Shown here: piece by piece, positions 1-11,339 of the stretch | Layout of the letters: the number at the start of each line of letters is the position of its first letter | How positions within the stretch are numbered: position 1 is the first letter of the stretch | From: Massariosphaeria phaeospora | Lineage: Eukaryota > Ascomycota > Dothideomycetes > Pleosporales | Assembly (NCBI GenBank): GCA_011032825.1 | Contig: JAADJZ010000003.1 | Span: forward strand, 372,001-436,000 | Direction: 5' to 3' | DNA: 64,000 nucleotides | Program-made: the position numbers and the translations under genes | Notes under the pieces: generated by a model | The model's database searches: none | What the model saw: the letters and a program-made list of their open reading frames with translations, nothing else | Told to the model about the DNA's origin: nothing

Positions 1-1710
1 CTCGCGCGTGGTCAGGGGCTCGCCGCAAGCTTTTCCCGCCCCATCATGTCGGCCAGTACTTTAGGGCCCAACTCCCACTCACGACCTCCGACAGGACAAT
101 TACAGCTTGGGAAGTTCGGGGCGACCTCGCGCGATGTCTAGCACTCTATGGCAACGACAGGAACTTTCCTTCGCCTGGTCAGGGGCTCGCCGGATCTTTT
201 CGCGACCCAAACTGTCGACCGGCGCTTTCGGGGCCCCAACTCCCACTCACAATCTCCAACAAGACAATCACATCTGGGGAAGTTTCGGTGATCTCGGCTC
301 AATGCGTACTTCTTGATGGCCACGGCAGGGAGCTTCTCGCGCGTGGTTAGGAGCTCGCCACATCTTCAGCGACTGGGCTGCGAGCTTTCGGCGCTCCAAA
401 CACCCACTACGAACTCCGAGGGTAGCAATCACATCTGGAAAGTATCAACGACCCCACAACATGCCTTACAATCCCCGCCGACGCCAGCCAGCTCTTCGAT
501 CGCGGTCAGGGCTCGCGGCATCTTCGGCGAAACGACACATATGCCCCGGCCCTTCTCTCTGGCGACGTGATCTTGCCAGGAGAGTTTTTGCGCCTCAATA
601 ACATATTTAGCATCTCGCGATGACGACAGCAAGCTTCTCGCGCATAGTTAGGGGCCCGCCGCTGCTCAATCGATATGTTGTGAGCTTTCCGTGCTCAATC
701 AAGAGGACCCAAGTTCCACCCACAAACCTTCATCGGCGACATGGATTGAATGCAATTCTTTTGCGATTTCGAGACACACTCAGCACACAAATGCAACGAA
801 AAATCGATATCTGAGTTCATTCGGGTATGGCTGTAGCTCCAGCGACTATGCTGTCAGCCTTTCCACGCTCATAACCATCCACAAGGCCATACCCGCCTCA
901 GCGGCCCGACGGTGCCATTTACGCTTGCAGCGTTTAGCAGACCACAAGGACTATAACGAGATCTCTATGCGCTCTCGGAAGCTCGCCGAGATTCCCGTCA
1001 CTCGAGCGACTGCGGACTTTCCGCGCAAAACCACCCACACGGCCACAGTCGCATTCGCCTTCGCCTTCCGGCGACGCTCAAGTTTAGAGGGGTTTACGAC
1101 GTCGGGATATACATGGCACTCGATAACAGCGAAGGCGAGTTCCTTCTCGTACGGCCAGGGGCTCGCTGCCGTCCTGGTGTTGAGGCTGCGACTTTCCGCG
1201 CTCGGATCCGCCGCAGTCGGAAGCGCTGTCCCCGCGACCCTTCATGTCCACACAATTCGGCAGCTGTACTGCATGCTCAACACACAACGGAGGCCATGGG
1301 AGCTTCTGCTTGGGCTTTTAGGGGTTACTTTAGGAGTTGGCCGTCGTCCTATCGGGGAAGCTGCTAACTTTCCACACTTAGATTTGTCTTCGCGGACCTT
1401 CACATTGCCAAGTTGGCATCTATACACATACGCGACACACTACCATGGATATGGAAGCTTCCTGCTCGGGCGTTTAGGTTTTGGCCGTCGTCTTATCGGC
1501 GTAGCTGCTGACTTTCTACACTCAGATCTCTCTCCACGGTCCCTTCCCATTATCAAGTTTGGCATCCTTACGCGTGCGCAGCACACAACAATGCCGTTGG
1601 GAAGTATTTGCTCGGGCATTGAGATGTTGGCCGTCGTCTTATTGACGAGGCTGCTGACCTTTTACTCTCAGATCCATCCTCAGGACACCAGCCGACCCCG
1701 CACCCCCGCA
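1..1710. repeat. Degenerate satellite array with ~165-bp then ~145-bp units
   Basis: The first 700 bases repeat a unit of roughly 161-168 bp. The anchor GGGCTCGCCG recurs near 15, 180, 346, 506 and 648, and a CATCTGGGGA-like anchor recurs near 103, 271 and 432. From about 1300 the sequence changes to a related-looking unit with anchor GGCCGTCGTC at 1339, 1483 and 1629, a period of 144-146 bp. The long frames here, including one of 340 codons on the plus strand, are by-products of repeat phase: they are rich in Ser, Arg and Leu, have no domain and have frames open on both strands. The left end may continue outside the window. Confidence 0.75.
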
Positions 1711-1714
1711 TAGA

Positions 1715-4700
1715 TCCCCGCATCCCCACAACATGCACAACATTTACGTCTGGAGTTCCCAACGGCATCTTGGCATGCTTAGCACGCCACAACGGCGACG
1801 GCTCTGCCGCAAGCGCTTCTCGTCCTGATACTGATCGAATTACGGAGTTTCGCGCTCAAGCCAGGACGTCCACATGTGACCTCGTGACCCTGCTGGCAAT
1901 ATACCTGTCTAGATTGTTTTGAGGCATTACCACGTCTCTACCAAACAGCGACAATGTCGAGACCCTTAGCGAGCCTTCAAACCATCGCTGCCTCCCGTTA
2001 GACACCGCCGCAACACTTGCACGTTCGCATCGATCCACAGTCGCCGCCCCGGCATCGTCGAGCACTAGCGCACACAAACCTCCTTGTCTCTGCACGAACC
2101 ACCGGTGACGACAGCGACGATTTCGGCTATAATAGCGACTCTGAGGGTGACCTCATGCATTCCCAGCGCATTCGAGGCTTGCTGTACATTTGTCAATTTC
2201 CGCAGCAAAGGTCCGCCAAGCACCAGCTGAGCCAGCCGCACATGTTCATCACCCACGAACCGCCGGCGACGACAAGGTCAAATGGTACCCTTTGTAACAA
2301 TCGGCAACGGCGTCAGCAACAAAAAACATAGACTTCACATATTTCGGGGCTTCCTATACATCCGGGAACATCGCAGCAAGCGTTTGCGCGTTGCCATAGG
2401 CCCCGCTTGCCAGCTGCAACTCAGCGTGCAAAACTGCTTCAGTTTTGAGTGCTGACGGTCGTCACGTAGATTTCCTCCAGCATTCGTAAGGTTATCAAGA
2501 TCCATACCCAACGGCGAAGATTCAGGCACGACATGGCCCGCGGAACCACTCCATGTTTGCCCATACACCGGGAACCTGACATCATAGTCGCCATTGGATG
2601 CTCCGAGACGATTTGTGTCTATGAGTCATATTGGCAAGTTCTACATGCTGATATTCCCTTTAGCTTCACCCGCGATCCCATGGTAAGGCCAGGGCAGCCG
2701 CCGACTTCTTGAGTTTCGTGCGTTGCCTGCGACGCTAATAACGACATGGTTCATCTCGAGAACACCGATTCCCATGGTTTCTGAATCGCAACATTTGATA
2801 ACCCCGTTTATAATGATCTACAGGTGCCGCCTCCACGGTCCGACTGAAAGGGACACCCTGCCAATCTTCTTCAATGCAGAACACCAACACAATGGCGGCG
2901 CTCAGAAGTAGGTGCATTCGCGTTGTATACACCGTTGGAGTCACATCAGCTCCCTTTCCGCTCAACACGCACATCGGCCCATGATCTCTTGCTCACGAGA
3001 ACATCTCACACTTCCGCAAACCCAGACCGTTATCTTCATTCGCTCAATCTTCCAATAATACGCCCTCTGTGACCTTCACCGGCAAAACACAAACCCTAAA
3101 TGGGCTTCACACAGCATGCCCAATTCATTACGACCGCGGGGAGTTCAAACATCATTGGGAGCGCTCGTGCGCGCTTCGACCTTTCTAAACCGCCGACGCT
3201 GTTTCTCTCAAAGCAGATAGAGCCAGGTCGTTTCCCCGAATATTTCCGCATCATCCCGGCATGTCAACAATACTTCCCGATCGGCTTACAAGTCACCGCA
3301 GTCCGAGCTGTCCCACTCGCTTTGAGTAACAGTTCCGCCATGAGCATCTACACTCTGAGATCTACTGCTAGCCTGACCGAGCTCTAGCGGCTTTGTCACA
3401 CCCTTTTAGCACGAGAGGAATGACCTGTAAGAGGCCCTCCTGAGTTCTGACGGCTCTGTGAAGAACAATTTTCACATCAGATCAATGTTTTCCACACACC
3501 CCACGACTTGACGCTGGTCTCAGAACGGAACGACAATACGCTCATAATTTTTCGGCGTCCATGTGCATCTAGGCTGCTGAGTTTGTAACCCATTTGACTT
3601 CTCACGACAACTAACATCAAGTCCAGGTTCCTAAATCGGCCGGGTGACACGAAATCTGTGCATTCTGACATGGCATACTCAGTCGACATGCTCCGATGGT
3701 GCTAGTATGCGCTCATCTGGCCCCAGAGTTTGCCCAATCCCTCCGATCTAATGGTCCCCTACACGAAGAACTATCCATCGCTTCTTCAGAATATCCGGAA
3801 CCGCAAATACCATACAGGCTGATCTATTTTAGATGTCGTCATACCCCATGCAGTCAAGCCGAGGACGTGCTCCTTCTCGTCGACTCTGCGATTCCCAAGC
3901 GTCTGCAACCGACTCCACGGACTCGATCCATTCGGCCAAGACCTTCCACATTCTCCCGTAGCCTCTCAGCAGCTAGAAGCCCGTCTCCGGTACCGCTGAT
4001 TTCCACACAACTCTGCGAAGGGACCGGTATCGCCTTCTCCGCTATCCGGGAGATGACCGCAGCAGTTGATCGTTGCGCTCAAGTAGTCCCGCAGATTGCT
4101 TCGCAACTACCAGCACCGGGGGCGCAGCCCGCATGCCTCCGATGTATCCTTTGCAACTAGTGTCAATTACCATTGCACAAGCTTCGGTAGTTTGAGTCGG
4201 CACTGCTTTTCCCCCGCGACGCGTCCTACTCTTTCTCACCGCGATGAGCTCAGCACACAACAACAGGGAGGAATGTAGTCTTGAGACTGAAATACGGAGC
4301 GCTACCGAGTCTGCCAGTTCATTCGAAGCCAGACAAAGAGGTTTGGAGGTCATGTCCGACGATGTTTGATCTTCCTCGGCTACTCAAGCGCTTGGCAAGC
4401 TTGCATATGCGATGAAGTCGGAGCGACTTATGCTGACCCGATGGTCTTAACGATAAGCTATCCATGCGGAGGCCTCTTTAGTATCACGAAACATTAGCAG
4501 CAGCAGCATCCTGATGATGTTTTCCATCTCGACCATGAGGATCTTCCAAGTCCGTCAGATCCTTCCGAGCGTGTTCGATCGTACATTAGATTTTCACAGT
4601 CCACAGATGCGCTGCCAACCAGACTTCCGCGCGCTTGCGATTCCTGCCATGCAGCTCCGGTGAACAACCACATCCCCAGCATCGATCATGACTAAGACGT

Positions 4701-6080
4701 GGCTCAATCGATGAGACCTCTCAAGACTGCCCATCTCCCTGGATCTGCGCCCGATTGTGCAGCCGACTCCGCGTTCTCCTCTGGAAAGCTACACTATTCC
4801 CGGCAGTCTAGGTCTGCGGTCATAAACCGTGCACGACTTCTACCGTAGACCCAACCTCCGAGCATTCAACTGCTATACCGAATCCCTTCTCAATCATTCC
4901 AACCTCTCTGGAAGGCTATCGTGGCCTCTCGGTCGGGACTCGGTCGACCACAACCGCGGCGATATGGAGTTATCTTGAAGAGCGTTCGCAGCATGTGCAC
5001 GCGCGAGCCGCGTGGTAGCATTGTAGCTGCGCGGGCTTTTGCATGGGGGTGCAACTAAAAGCCATCACAGAAGTAGAGAACGTTGAGAGCACCTCTACGT
5101 GTTGTGCGTCAAAGGACGACATATATTCGTTTTACTGAAATCGTTCGCAGCACACCGACATCCAGCGCTCCGGTAATGGCCTGGCCATCGTCTTGCAATA
5201 CCTGTCGAGACGATCTCCAACCGGGAGCGACCTCCCGAGCTACTCCAGCATTATTGTAGTCCGAACTGACGTCCGACGCTCAACACTCCACGGGTGCTCA
5301 AGTGGCTCACCAGACTTCCTCAGCGCATCTGATGTCAAGACTTACCTACAGCCGATCTCTTAAACATGCTGCCGACCCATCAATTGCCTAGTGCAGAGTG
5401 ATAGACTTTTCGACATATCTACAGCTTCGACGATGGCTACAGCACATCTGCAATCCTCTTGCGGCGGCCTATGACGGCATCGACAACTGCTGCGCAAAAC
5501 CGCCGACCGATTTCTGCACAGCCACTGTGGCCCATGTCGCCAGATTACGTCGGCCACTAGCCACAACGCGGGGCATGCACGATGCGAAGCAAGCCGGCTT
5601 GACACATCGCCGACTCGTTCATGGCACCTGAGTCAACGCTTTCTGGACACCAAGGTAAGTGAGGGTGCATGGAAGAGCGACACGTACGTCCATCACAGCA
5701 ACCTGGCGGCCACGTAGAGGGTGTCTTTCGGCGACGGGGACTTCCTGCACGGCTGTGAGTTCCGCTCGGATCAGATGCGACTGAAGATACGTGACTTCTC
5801 AGAAGAACACGCCGGTCGGCAGCATGTTACCCTCAGTCAGCAAGACTCGGCGACAACTTGGCTGGCTGCGGTGGTGCCCTCGGTGCCGGACTGCCTGCGG
5901 TTTATGGTAGGAACGAACTTAGGCCAAGGTTAGTGCAAGATACACCACCCTGCTAGACGTCGATCGGGCTGTCGCAAGCCAGCTGGAAACAGTGCTAAGC
6001 TTTTTCTTCTGATTATTCATGTCCTACGTCCGTTTCCATCTCTGCTTCTCTTTCGTCTTCCCACCACTCGTAATTTCAGC
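1715..6080. other. No supported gene
   Basis: Only short overlapping frames are present on both strands. The longest ATG frame is at 3696-4160 (plus, 154 codons); it is Ser/Pro/Arg-rich, has no recognisable domain and overlaps a minus-strand frame. I see no TATA-leader-ATG arrangement and no convincing splice pair that extends any of these frames. The stretch may hold decayed repeats or relics too old to recognise. Confidence 0.5.
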
Positions 6081-6089
6081 GTCGTAGTC

Positions 6090-6260
6090 GACTCCCATCT
6101 TCATAGTAAACTCTCAACTTTGTAGTCATATCACGTTCCGATCCATAGTCAAATAGCAGTCTATAGCCAAGTCTTGATTCCACATCTCGTAGTCCAAGTC
6201 TCAATTCATAGTGAAGTACCATCGCGTCGTATATCAGTTTACTGTCAGGTCTCAACTTCG
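6090..6260. repeat. Degenerate short-period repeat (CATAGTCAAGTCT-like)
   Basis: Variants of a 20-25 bp unit containing TAGTCNAGTCT or CATAGT recur about seven times, for example near 6102, 6120, 6142, 6160 and 6190. The array lies about 400 bp upstream of the GH43 gene. On the minus strand it gives a frame rich in Tyr, Arg, Leu and Asp, which is most likely a by-product of the repeat. Confidence 0.4.
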
Positions 6261-6515
6261 CAGTCTGATAAAACAAAGATGTGGCACTGGGTTTCGCATC
6301 GCAAACATGAGTATGAATCAAGACCACCTACCGTTCTTGCAGGGCATGGATCACAAGTCGTTCAATTAAAGTTAATGTCCGGCACTAAGACGCCCCTGCG
6401 GCTGGCGCACTGATCCCCGCGATGTTCTCCACATTCCCGTCCCACCTGCTATATGCGTCTTAGCTGCCGCCTATACATGTAACACGACACATGATTTCCT
6501 TCAATCATTGCTCCG

Positions 6516-6525
6516 CCTATATATT
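6516..6525 (+). promoter_or_regulatory. Possible TATA element of the GH43 gene
   Basis: A CCTATATATTG stretch lies about 150 bp upstream of the chosen ATG at 6672. The position is reasonable for a fungal core promoter followed by a 5' leader. No other element was assigned and the call rests on sequence alone. Confidence 0.3.
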
Positions 6526-6671
6526 GATACCATGTCAGTGAGAGTTCTTCCGTCGAGCGAAAAGCCTGGTTTTGTTATAAAGCTGGGTGGGTTCCGTACC
6601 GCCGAACTTGTTTGGATGTTTGCACCACGACTTGCTGCATCGCTTATACGGCGGAATCTCCGATATCCATC

Positions 6672-8228
6672 ATGTGGCCATATGCACTGCTTTTCCTAGG
6701 ACTGTTGTCGTCGGCTGTAGATGCTACACTGCAGATTGTACCTGGTGGCACATGGACCGCGGTATGATGTGCTGTCATCTATACAAAGAGATCTTGCTGA
6801 CATCAAACATATAAGACGAACACTGGAAAGCATATCCAAGCACACGGTGGAGGTATTGTAAAGGTTGGTAGCACTTACTACTGGTATGTTATATCTCTTC
6901 AACCCCCGAAAGCCTTCTCGTCCAATTTAACCTAGCTTCCTAACCCACACCAGGGTCGGCGAAGACAAGACGGATGGCTCCAACTTCCAGAACATAAACT
7001 GCTACTCCTCAAATAATCTCGTAGAATGGAAGTTCGAAGGCGTACTGCTCTCGCGCACTGGATCCGGCGACCTTGGACCGAGCCGTATCATTGAGCGACC
7101 GAAGATCATATTCAACAAGGCGACCAACAAATACGTGCTTTGGATGCATATCGACAGCAGCGACTACGGAGATGCGAAAGTCGGCGTTGCGACTGGCGAT
7201 AGCGTTTGTGGGAAGTTTGATTACAAGGGGAGTTTCAGGCCGCTTGGGTTCGAGTCAAGAGATATGGGCGTGTATGTGGATGATGATGGAAAGGGCTATC
7301 TTTTGACCGAGGATGTGAGCTAACTCTCTATCCGCGTATGCGGATCGTCGTGTTGAAGATTGTAGCAAAATTACCCCATTGGAGTTACTGACTAGAACCA
7401 TAGCGCAAAAACGGCCTCCGGATTGACCTTCTGGCCAACGACTACCTTACAGTCCAGTCATCCACGTACACATGGAGCGAGAAGATTGAGTCACCAGCCA
7501 TGGTCAAGAAGAACGGAGTTTACTTTATGTTCGGCAGCAAACTAACCGGGTGGGATCCAAACGATAATGTCTACTCTACCGCCAGCAAACCATCTGGCCC
7601 GTGGTCCGCCTGGAAAACATTCGCAGACTCCGGCTCAAAGACATATATCTCCCAAACGACTTTCGTAGTGCCGGTTGGCGATGGATTTATGTACATGGGT
7701 GATCGGTGGATCAAGGACAATCTCATGCGCTCGACGTATATCTGGCTCCCCCTCAAGATCGAAGGCACCACCGCAAGCATGAAGAACTCGGTCAACTGGG
7801 TTCCCGACGCGGCATCTGGCTCCATGGTCTCCGGTCCTGCTGAGAATTCCTACGAGGGCGAGTCGGCGGAGCTATCTAGCGGTGCGAAGTCAGTCTCTTG
7901 CTCGGGGTGCTCGAACAAGAACTCCGCGGGCTATGTGGGCGGAGACAATAACGGCGTTGTTTACTTCTCGAACGTCAACAGCGATGCGACTACGCGGACC
8001 ACCATCCGTATCAAGCACATGAATGGGGACAAGAGCCAGCGGTATGCCGATGTAAGTGTGAACGGGGGCGCGGCGCAGAGAGTGGCGTTCTTGCCGCAAG
8101 GCGGATCGGATCCGGCAAGTAGTAGTGTGCATGTTGATCTAAAGCAAGGCGCAAACACGCTGAGGATAAGTGCGCCGGGTGGTGCATGGGGGCCGGACGT
8201 GGATCGCATACTGGTGCCGAAGTCGTAG
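6672..8228 (+). CDS. Secreted GH43 (subfamily 24-like) exo-beta-1,3-galactanase with C-terminal CBM35-like domain
   Basis: Four exons, 6672-6761, 6816-6883, 6954-7314 and 7404-8228, join in frame to about 447 aa across three GT..AG introns of 54, 70 and 89 bp. Residues 1-18 (MWPYALLFLGLLSSAVDA) form a signal peptide. GH43_24 hallmarks follow in order: QAHGGGIVKVGSTYYWVGE near the N-terminus, an ERPKIIFN stretch, SRDMGVYVDDDGKGYLLTED, ESPAMVKKNGVYFMFGS and SQTTFVVP. In the characterised Phanerochaete enzyme, as I recall it, the acid is the Glu of the ESPAM block and a Gln in the SQTT block stands in for the missing Asp base; both residues are present here. The last ~130 residues (PAENSYEGESAELS to DRILVPKS) look like a CBM35 beta-sandwich. 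The likely role is trimming beta-1,3-galactan main chains of plant arabinogalactan proteins outside the cell. No break was seen; this is the best-supported gene of the window. The exact subfamily is inferred. Confidence 0.9.
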
Positions 8229-8359
8229 GTTGGAAAGGTGAGGCTGGTGATAATGTAGAGGTGAGAATGCACAGGAGGCGGATATGGATTTCAGCTCTAT
8301 TACCCTGTCGAGATCTCAAAGCACGTCTATCCAGTCTATCTCTCTTGCTTTCGTACAAG

Positions 8360-8720
8360 TCAATACAGTCAAATCCCATCCATCTGTGTAGCTTTTCGTT
8401 GGCGGCGTAAGAGATGAAGTGCGTGGTGACCGAGCGAGCATGCGTGCATGGTGAGATGTTCGGCAGCGCGCAAGGACGCGTCTGCGGATTGCCAGACAGG
8501 CCGGCATAGCTGTAATCGCTGCTACGGTGCCCCAACAAATCGTGCATTGCCTACAGTCAAAGTCCTATCTCTCCGTCTGGCTTTTCGTTGGTGTGTAGTG
8601 GCCGAGCATGCGTGCATGATGGGGCTCCGAGGATGTTCAGCAGCGTCTGAGGACGCGCCTCTATGATGCCAGACAGGCTGGCATAGGTGCAATCGTTGTG
8701 GCGGGGTCCTAGGAAGCCGA
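8360..8720. repeat. Two-copy tandem duplication, ~170-190 bp period
   Basis: ACAGTCAAA..GCTTTTCGTTGG at 8365-8402 recurs at 8553-8590 (188-189 bp apart). GAGCATGCGTGCATG recurs at ~8436 and ~8605, and GCCAGACAGGC at 8491 and 8668. The changing spacing shows small indels since duplication. It begins about 130 bp after the GH43 stop codon. No coding potential is evident. Confidence 0.7.
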
Positions 8721-8724
8721 GCAC

Positions 8725-9435
8725 TGCATCACAGTAGCATTAGGAGGCACTACAGCTACAGTGCAGCCGTGGTTGCTAAGCGGCGTGGCCTTTGGTGTTT
8801 GGAGGGGAACCTGATGTGCTGTGCATCCATGCCATCCGCCCACGCCTGGCGGCAGCAGTGGGACCCCACCCAATAGAACGCTTGACGCAGCTGCTCAACA
8901 GTGAAGCGTACAAGCAGCTCCGGCTAGCGGGGTCCACAGAAGGCGGGAGAAACGAGCAGCGCCCCCGCCCCACTAAACCGCGCACAGTCCCCAAAACTTC
9001 TTTTTTGTACTATGTTATATATTATTTAGGAATGAAGAATATTTGTCAAGTGCGTGGGCACCGCTGACCGGACAAGTGGTAAGTTTGTCTGCTCTCCAGA
9101 GTAATAACCTCGCGGTTTTCTCCCTTGTTATCGGCAAGTTTCTTTTTGCATGTGCGTGGGTTCGAATACGGCCGGTGCCAAAGTCTTTTTTTTGCCCCGG
9201 CGGCGGCCTTTTGGGCCACGCCGATACTGCCATGGGATACTAGAACATGTTGAGCATCTTTTGGCCTATTAGCTTCTTAGGTAGACCTCTTGTTGATGGA
9301 AAGATAGCTGCTTGAAGATTGGGGCTCTTCTGGGCATTCGTTATTTCAACATTTGCATCCGCACTCTACATAACGCCCCGCCTGGCTACTCTCTGCTATG
9401 AACATATCTTCTACTTGTACTACGTATCTACCCTC
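8725..9435. other. No gene seen
   Basis: Intergenic sequence with an A+T-rich patch around 9000-9040. The GGTTCGAAT string near 9164 resembles a tRNA T-loop, but no acceptor, anticodon or T-stem pairing can be built around it. Confidence 0.5.
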
Positions 9436-9439
9436 TCGA

Positions 9440-9790
9440 GCACCTATAGGCCGCTGTGTGCTTGCTGTTGTGCGATACGGCCTACATCTACAGTGCGGGC
9501 TGACGCTCCTGACTTGCTGCTCCGCGAGACATCCTCTGTTCACAATGCTGGACCAACGCTGCTAGGATCTGCACATCGTGCCGCAAGCGCTCAGAAGCTG
9601 CACCTATAGGTTCCTGAGAGCTTGCTGCTGCGCGATACGGCCCCGATCTACATTGCCCACTGACGCTCCCGACTTGCTGCTGCGCGAGGCGGCCTCCATC
9701 TGCAGTGCTGACCAACGCTCCTGTATTCGCACATTGTGCCTCGGGCGCCCATCAGCATACGCAAGAGCAGGACATCTATCTGCAATAACC
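9440..9790. repeat. Degenerate tandem repeat, ~160-bp period
   Basis: CACCTATAGG at 9441 and 9601 marks a 160-bp unit. Within it GCGATACGGCC, CTGACGCTC and CGACTTGCTGCT motifs recur at 9472/9632, 9499/9660 and 9512/9670, with a decayed third part after 9690. A 241-codon plus frame at 9578-10303 runs through it but shows no domain. Confidence 0.7.
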
Positions 9791-10822
9791 CCTGAGCTGT
9801 GCAGATATACGCTTCGGCTCGCATACAGCCTGCCTTGGGCTGGGCCGCTGATTTCGCCCTGCTCCCACCTCCAGTGTGCCAAATGCGCTTCTGAACCCGC
9901 AAACCCTGCCTCTAACGGCCGCAAACCATCTCCCCCAAAGATTATGTACCCGCGATTTCAGGCTGCCTCTTCAGCTCATCGATATCCTGTTCTCTCTGCC
10001 GCCGAGCGCAGCTTCGAAACCCCGCGCCCATCGGTCAGAGGCCTCGGCACCGTGCTCCCAAACCACCGCCCACCATCTCCCGCGAGCATTTTGTACCTGC
10101 AACTTGGGTTTCACACTAGGCTCATCTTTGTCGCGCCTTCTCTCTCACTGAACGCAGCTACGATAGACGGCGTCCCTCGATCTGCGCCTCAAAGGCCTCA
10201 TACAGTGCTTCTCAACCGCCGCTCAACCGCCGCCCACCATCTCCCCAGCAACGCGACTCCTACCAGACATACTAGCGCGGCTTCAGCACTCATACTGTGC
10301 TAGTGCGGCGTCCACCTGCTCTCTACTGCATTCTCTCGAGAACCAAACCTACAACACGGTGCCGAGCTGCGATCCAGAATTCTAACACCTCTCCCCCGGT
10401 CGCCGCCAACCTCTGGATCGACAATTCGTAGGAGAAACCGACAGGTTAGTGAATCCATCACTCGATTCCGGCAGAAGATTACTGCCCGCCGCAGAACGCG
10501 TCGTAACAGCCGGCAGTCCGACCCGCGCTCCAGAAGCCCGACATCCGACACTTGGGCACCGGTCCCACGAGCACAGCATCTACCGCCAATATATCGAGGC
10601 CTACATACACTCCAAACTTTGGTTGAGGCTACCGTGAGCGTTCTTCTGGGTACGGAGCTTAGCTCTACTCTGGCGTGCCAGTCTGCGCCTGAGAACCCCG
10701 ACATCCCGCCCTCGACCACCGCGAGGCCGTCTCCCGTAAACATAAACCCAGCTGCCATTCTACCAGTCAATCTAACGCCCTTAGACGCTCTCATCTACCT
10801 CCACCAAACCATCTCCGCAAGA

Positions 10823-11338
10823 ATGCTCCTCCCGCCCTCGATGATGCAAACCACAGCCCGCACCCTGCCCCAGCAAGCCTCCTCCCTCGCCGCGCGCGTC
10901 CATCCACCCCTCCGCCCTCGGGTCCCAATGCCGATCGCAGCATACGTACACCCACCTCTCGCCTTTGAATTCGCCATACCATTTGGAACACGCATGCCCG
11001 TCTGGCCGGCTCCCATCAAGAGCTCCCCAATTCCCATTGCAGCACAGGTGTATCCGCCTCTCCGTCCTCGATTCCCCATTCCGATTGCTGCGCGCGTCTG
11101 GCCAACACCTCCCCATCTCCGATGCCCTTTCCCGCTTGTCGCGCAGGTTTGGCCGCCGGTACCACGTGGGGTGTATCCGACAATCGAGGACGACTGGCGT
11201 GCCTGGTGGGTGGACGATGGCAAGGGCTCTGATGAGGGTAATGCGGCTGGAGAACGGCGGGTCTTGAAGGGCCAAGGTGGGCACAATGGGGATCTATCGG
11301 ATGGGCAGGAAATCGTGGGAAAGAAGGGAGACAAATAG
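10823..11338 (+). CDS. Candidate proline-rich repeat protein (171 aa from first ATG)
   Basis: The frame is open without an ATG from 10619; the first real ATG is at 10823. The product carries a 16-17 residue repeat: AARVHPPLRPRVPMPI, AAYVHPPL (with a longer insert), AAQVYPPLRPRFPIPI, AARVWPTPPHLRCPFPL and VAQVWPPV. A charged, Gly/Asp-rich tail follows (DDWRAWWVDDGKGSDEGN). Conservation of the amino-acid pattern rather than the bases favours this frame over the open minus-strand frame covering the same DNA. No signal peptide or known domain was recognised. An upstream exon may be missing, or the repeat may be non-coding. Confidence 0.35.
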   Translation: MLLPPSMMQTTARTLPQQASSLAARVHPPLRPRVPMPIAAYVHPPLAFEFAIPFGTRMPVWPAPIKSSPIPIAAQVYPPLRPRFPIPIAARVWPTPPHLRCPFPLVAQVWPPVPRGVYPTIEDDWRAWWVDDGKGSDEGNAAGERRVLKGQGGHNGDLSDGQEIVGKKGDK

Positions 11339-11339
11339 G

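Noticed and set aside
691..1713. 340-codon plus-strand open frame
   Set aside because: It runs through the satellite, has no domain, is Ser/Arg-rich, and its openness follows from the repeat composition.
9160..9190. T-loop-like GGTTCGAAT suggesting a tRNA
   Set aside because: No 5-bp T-stem, no anticodon arm and no acceptor stem can be formed around it.
9578..10303. 241-codon plus-strand open frame
   Set aside because: Starts inside the 160-bp tandem repeat, overlaps open minus frames and shows no motif.
10795..11334. 179-codon minus-strand frame opposite the proline-rich repeat ORF
   Set aside because: It lacks an ATG start and its Gly/Arg repeats mirror the plus-strand Pro/Ala repeat; the plus frame ends in a more natural charged tail.
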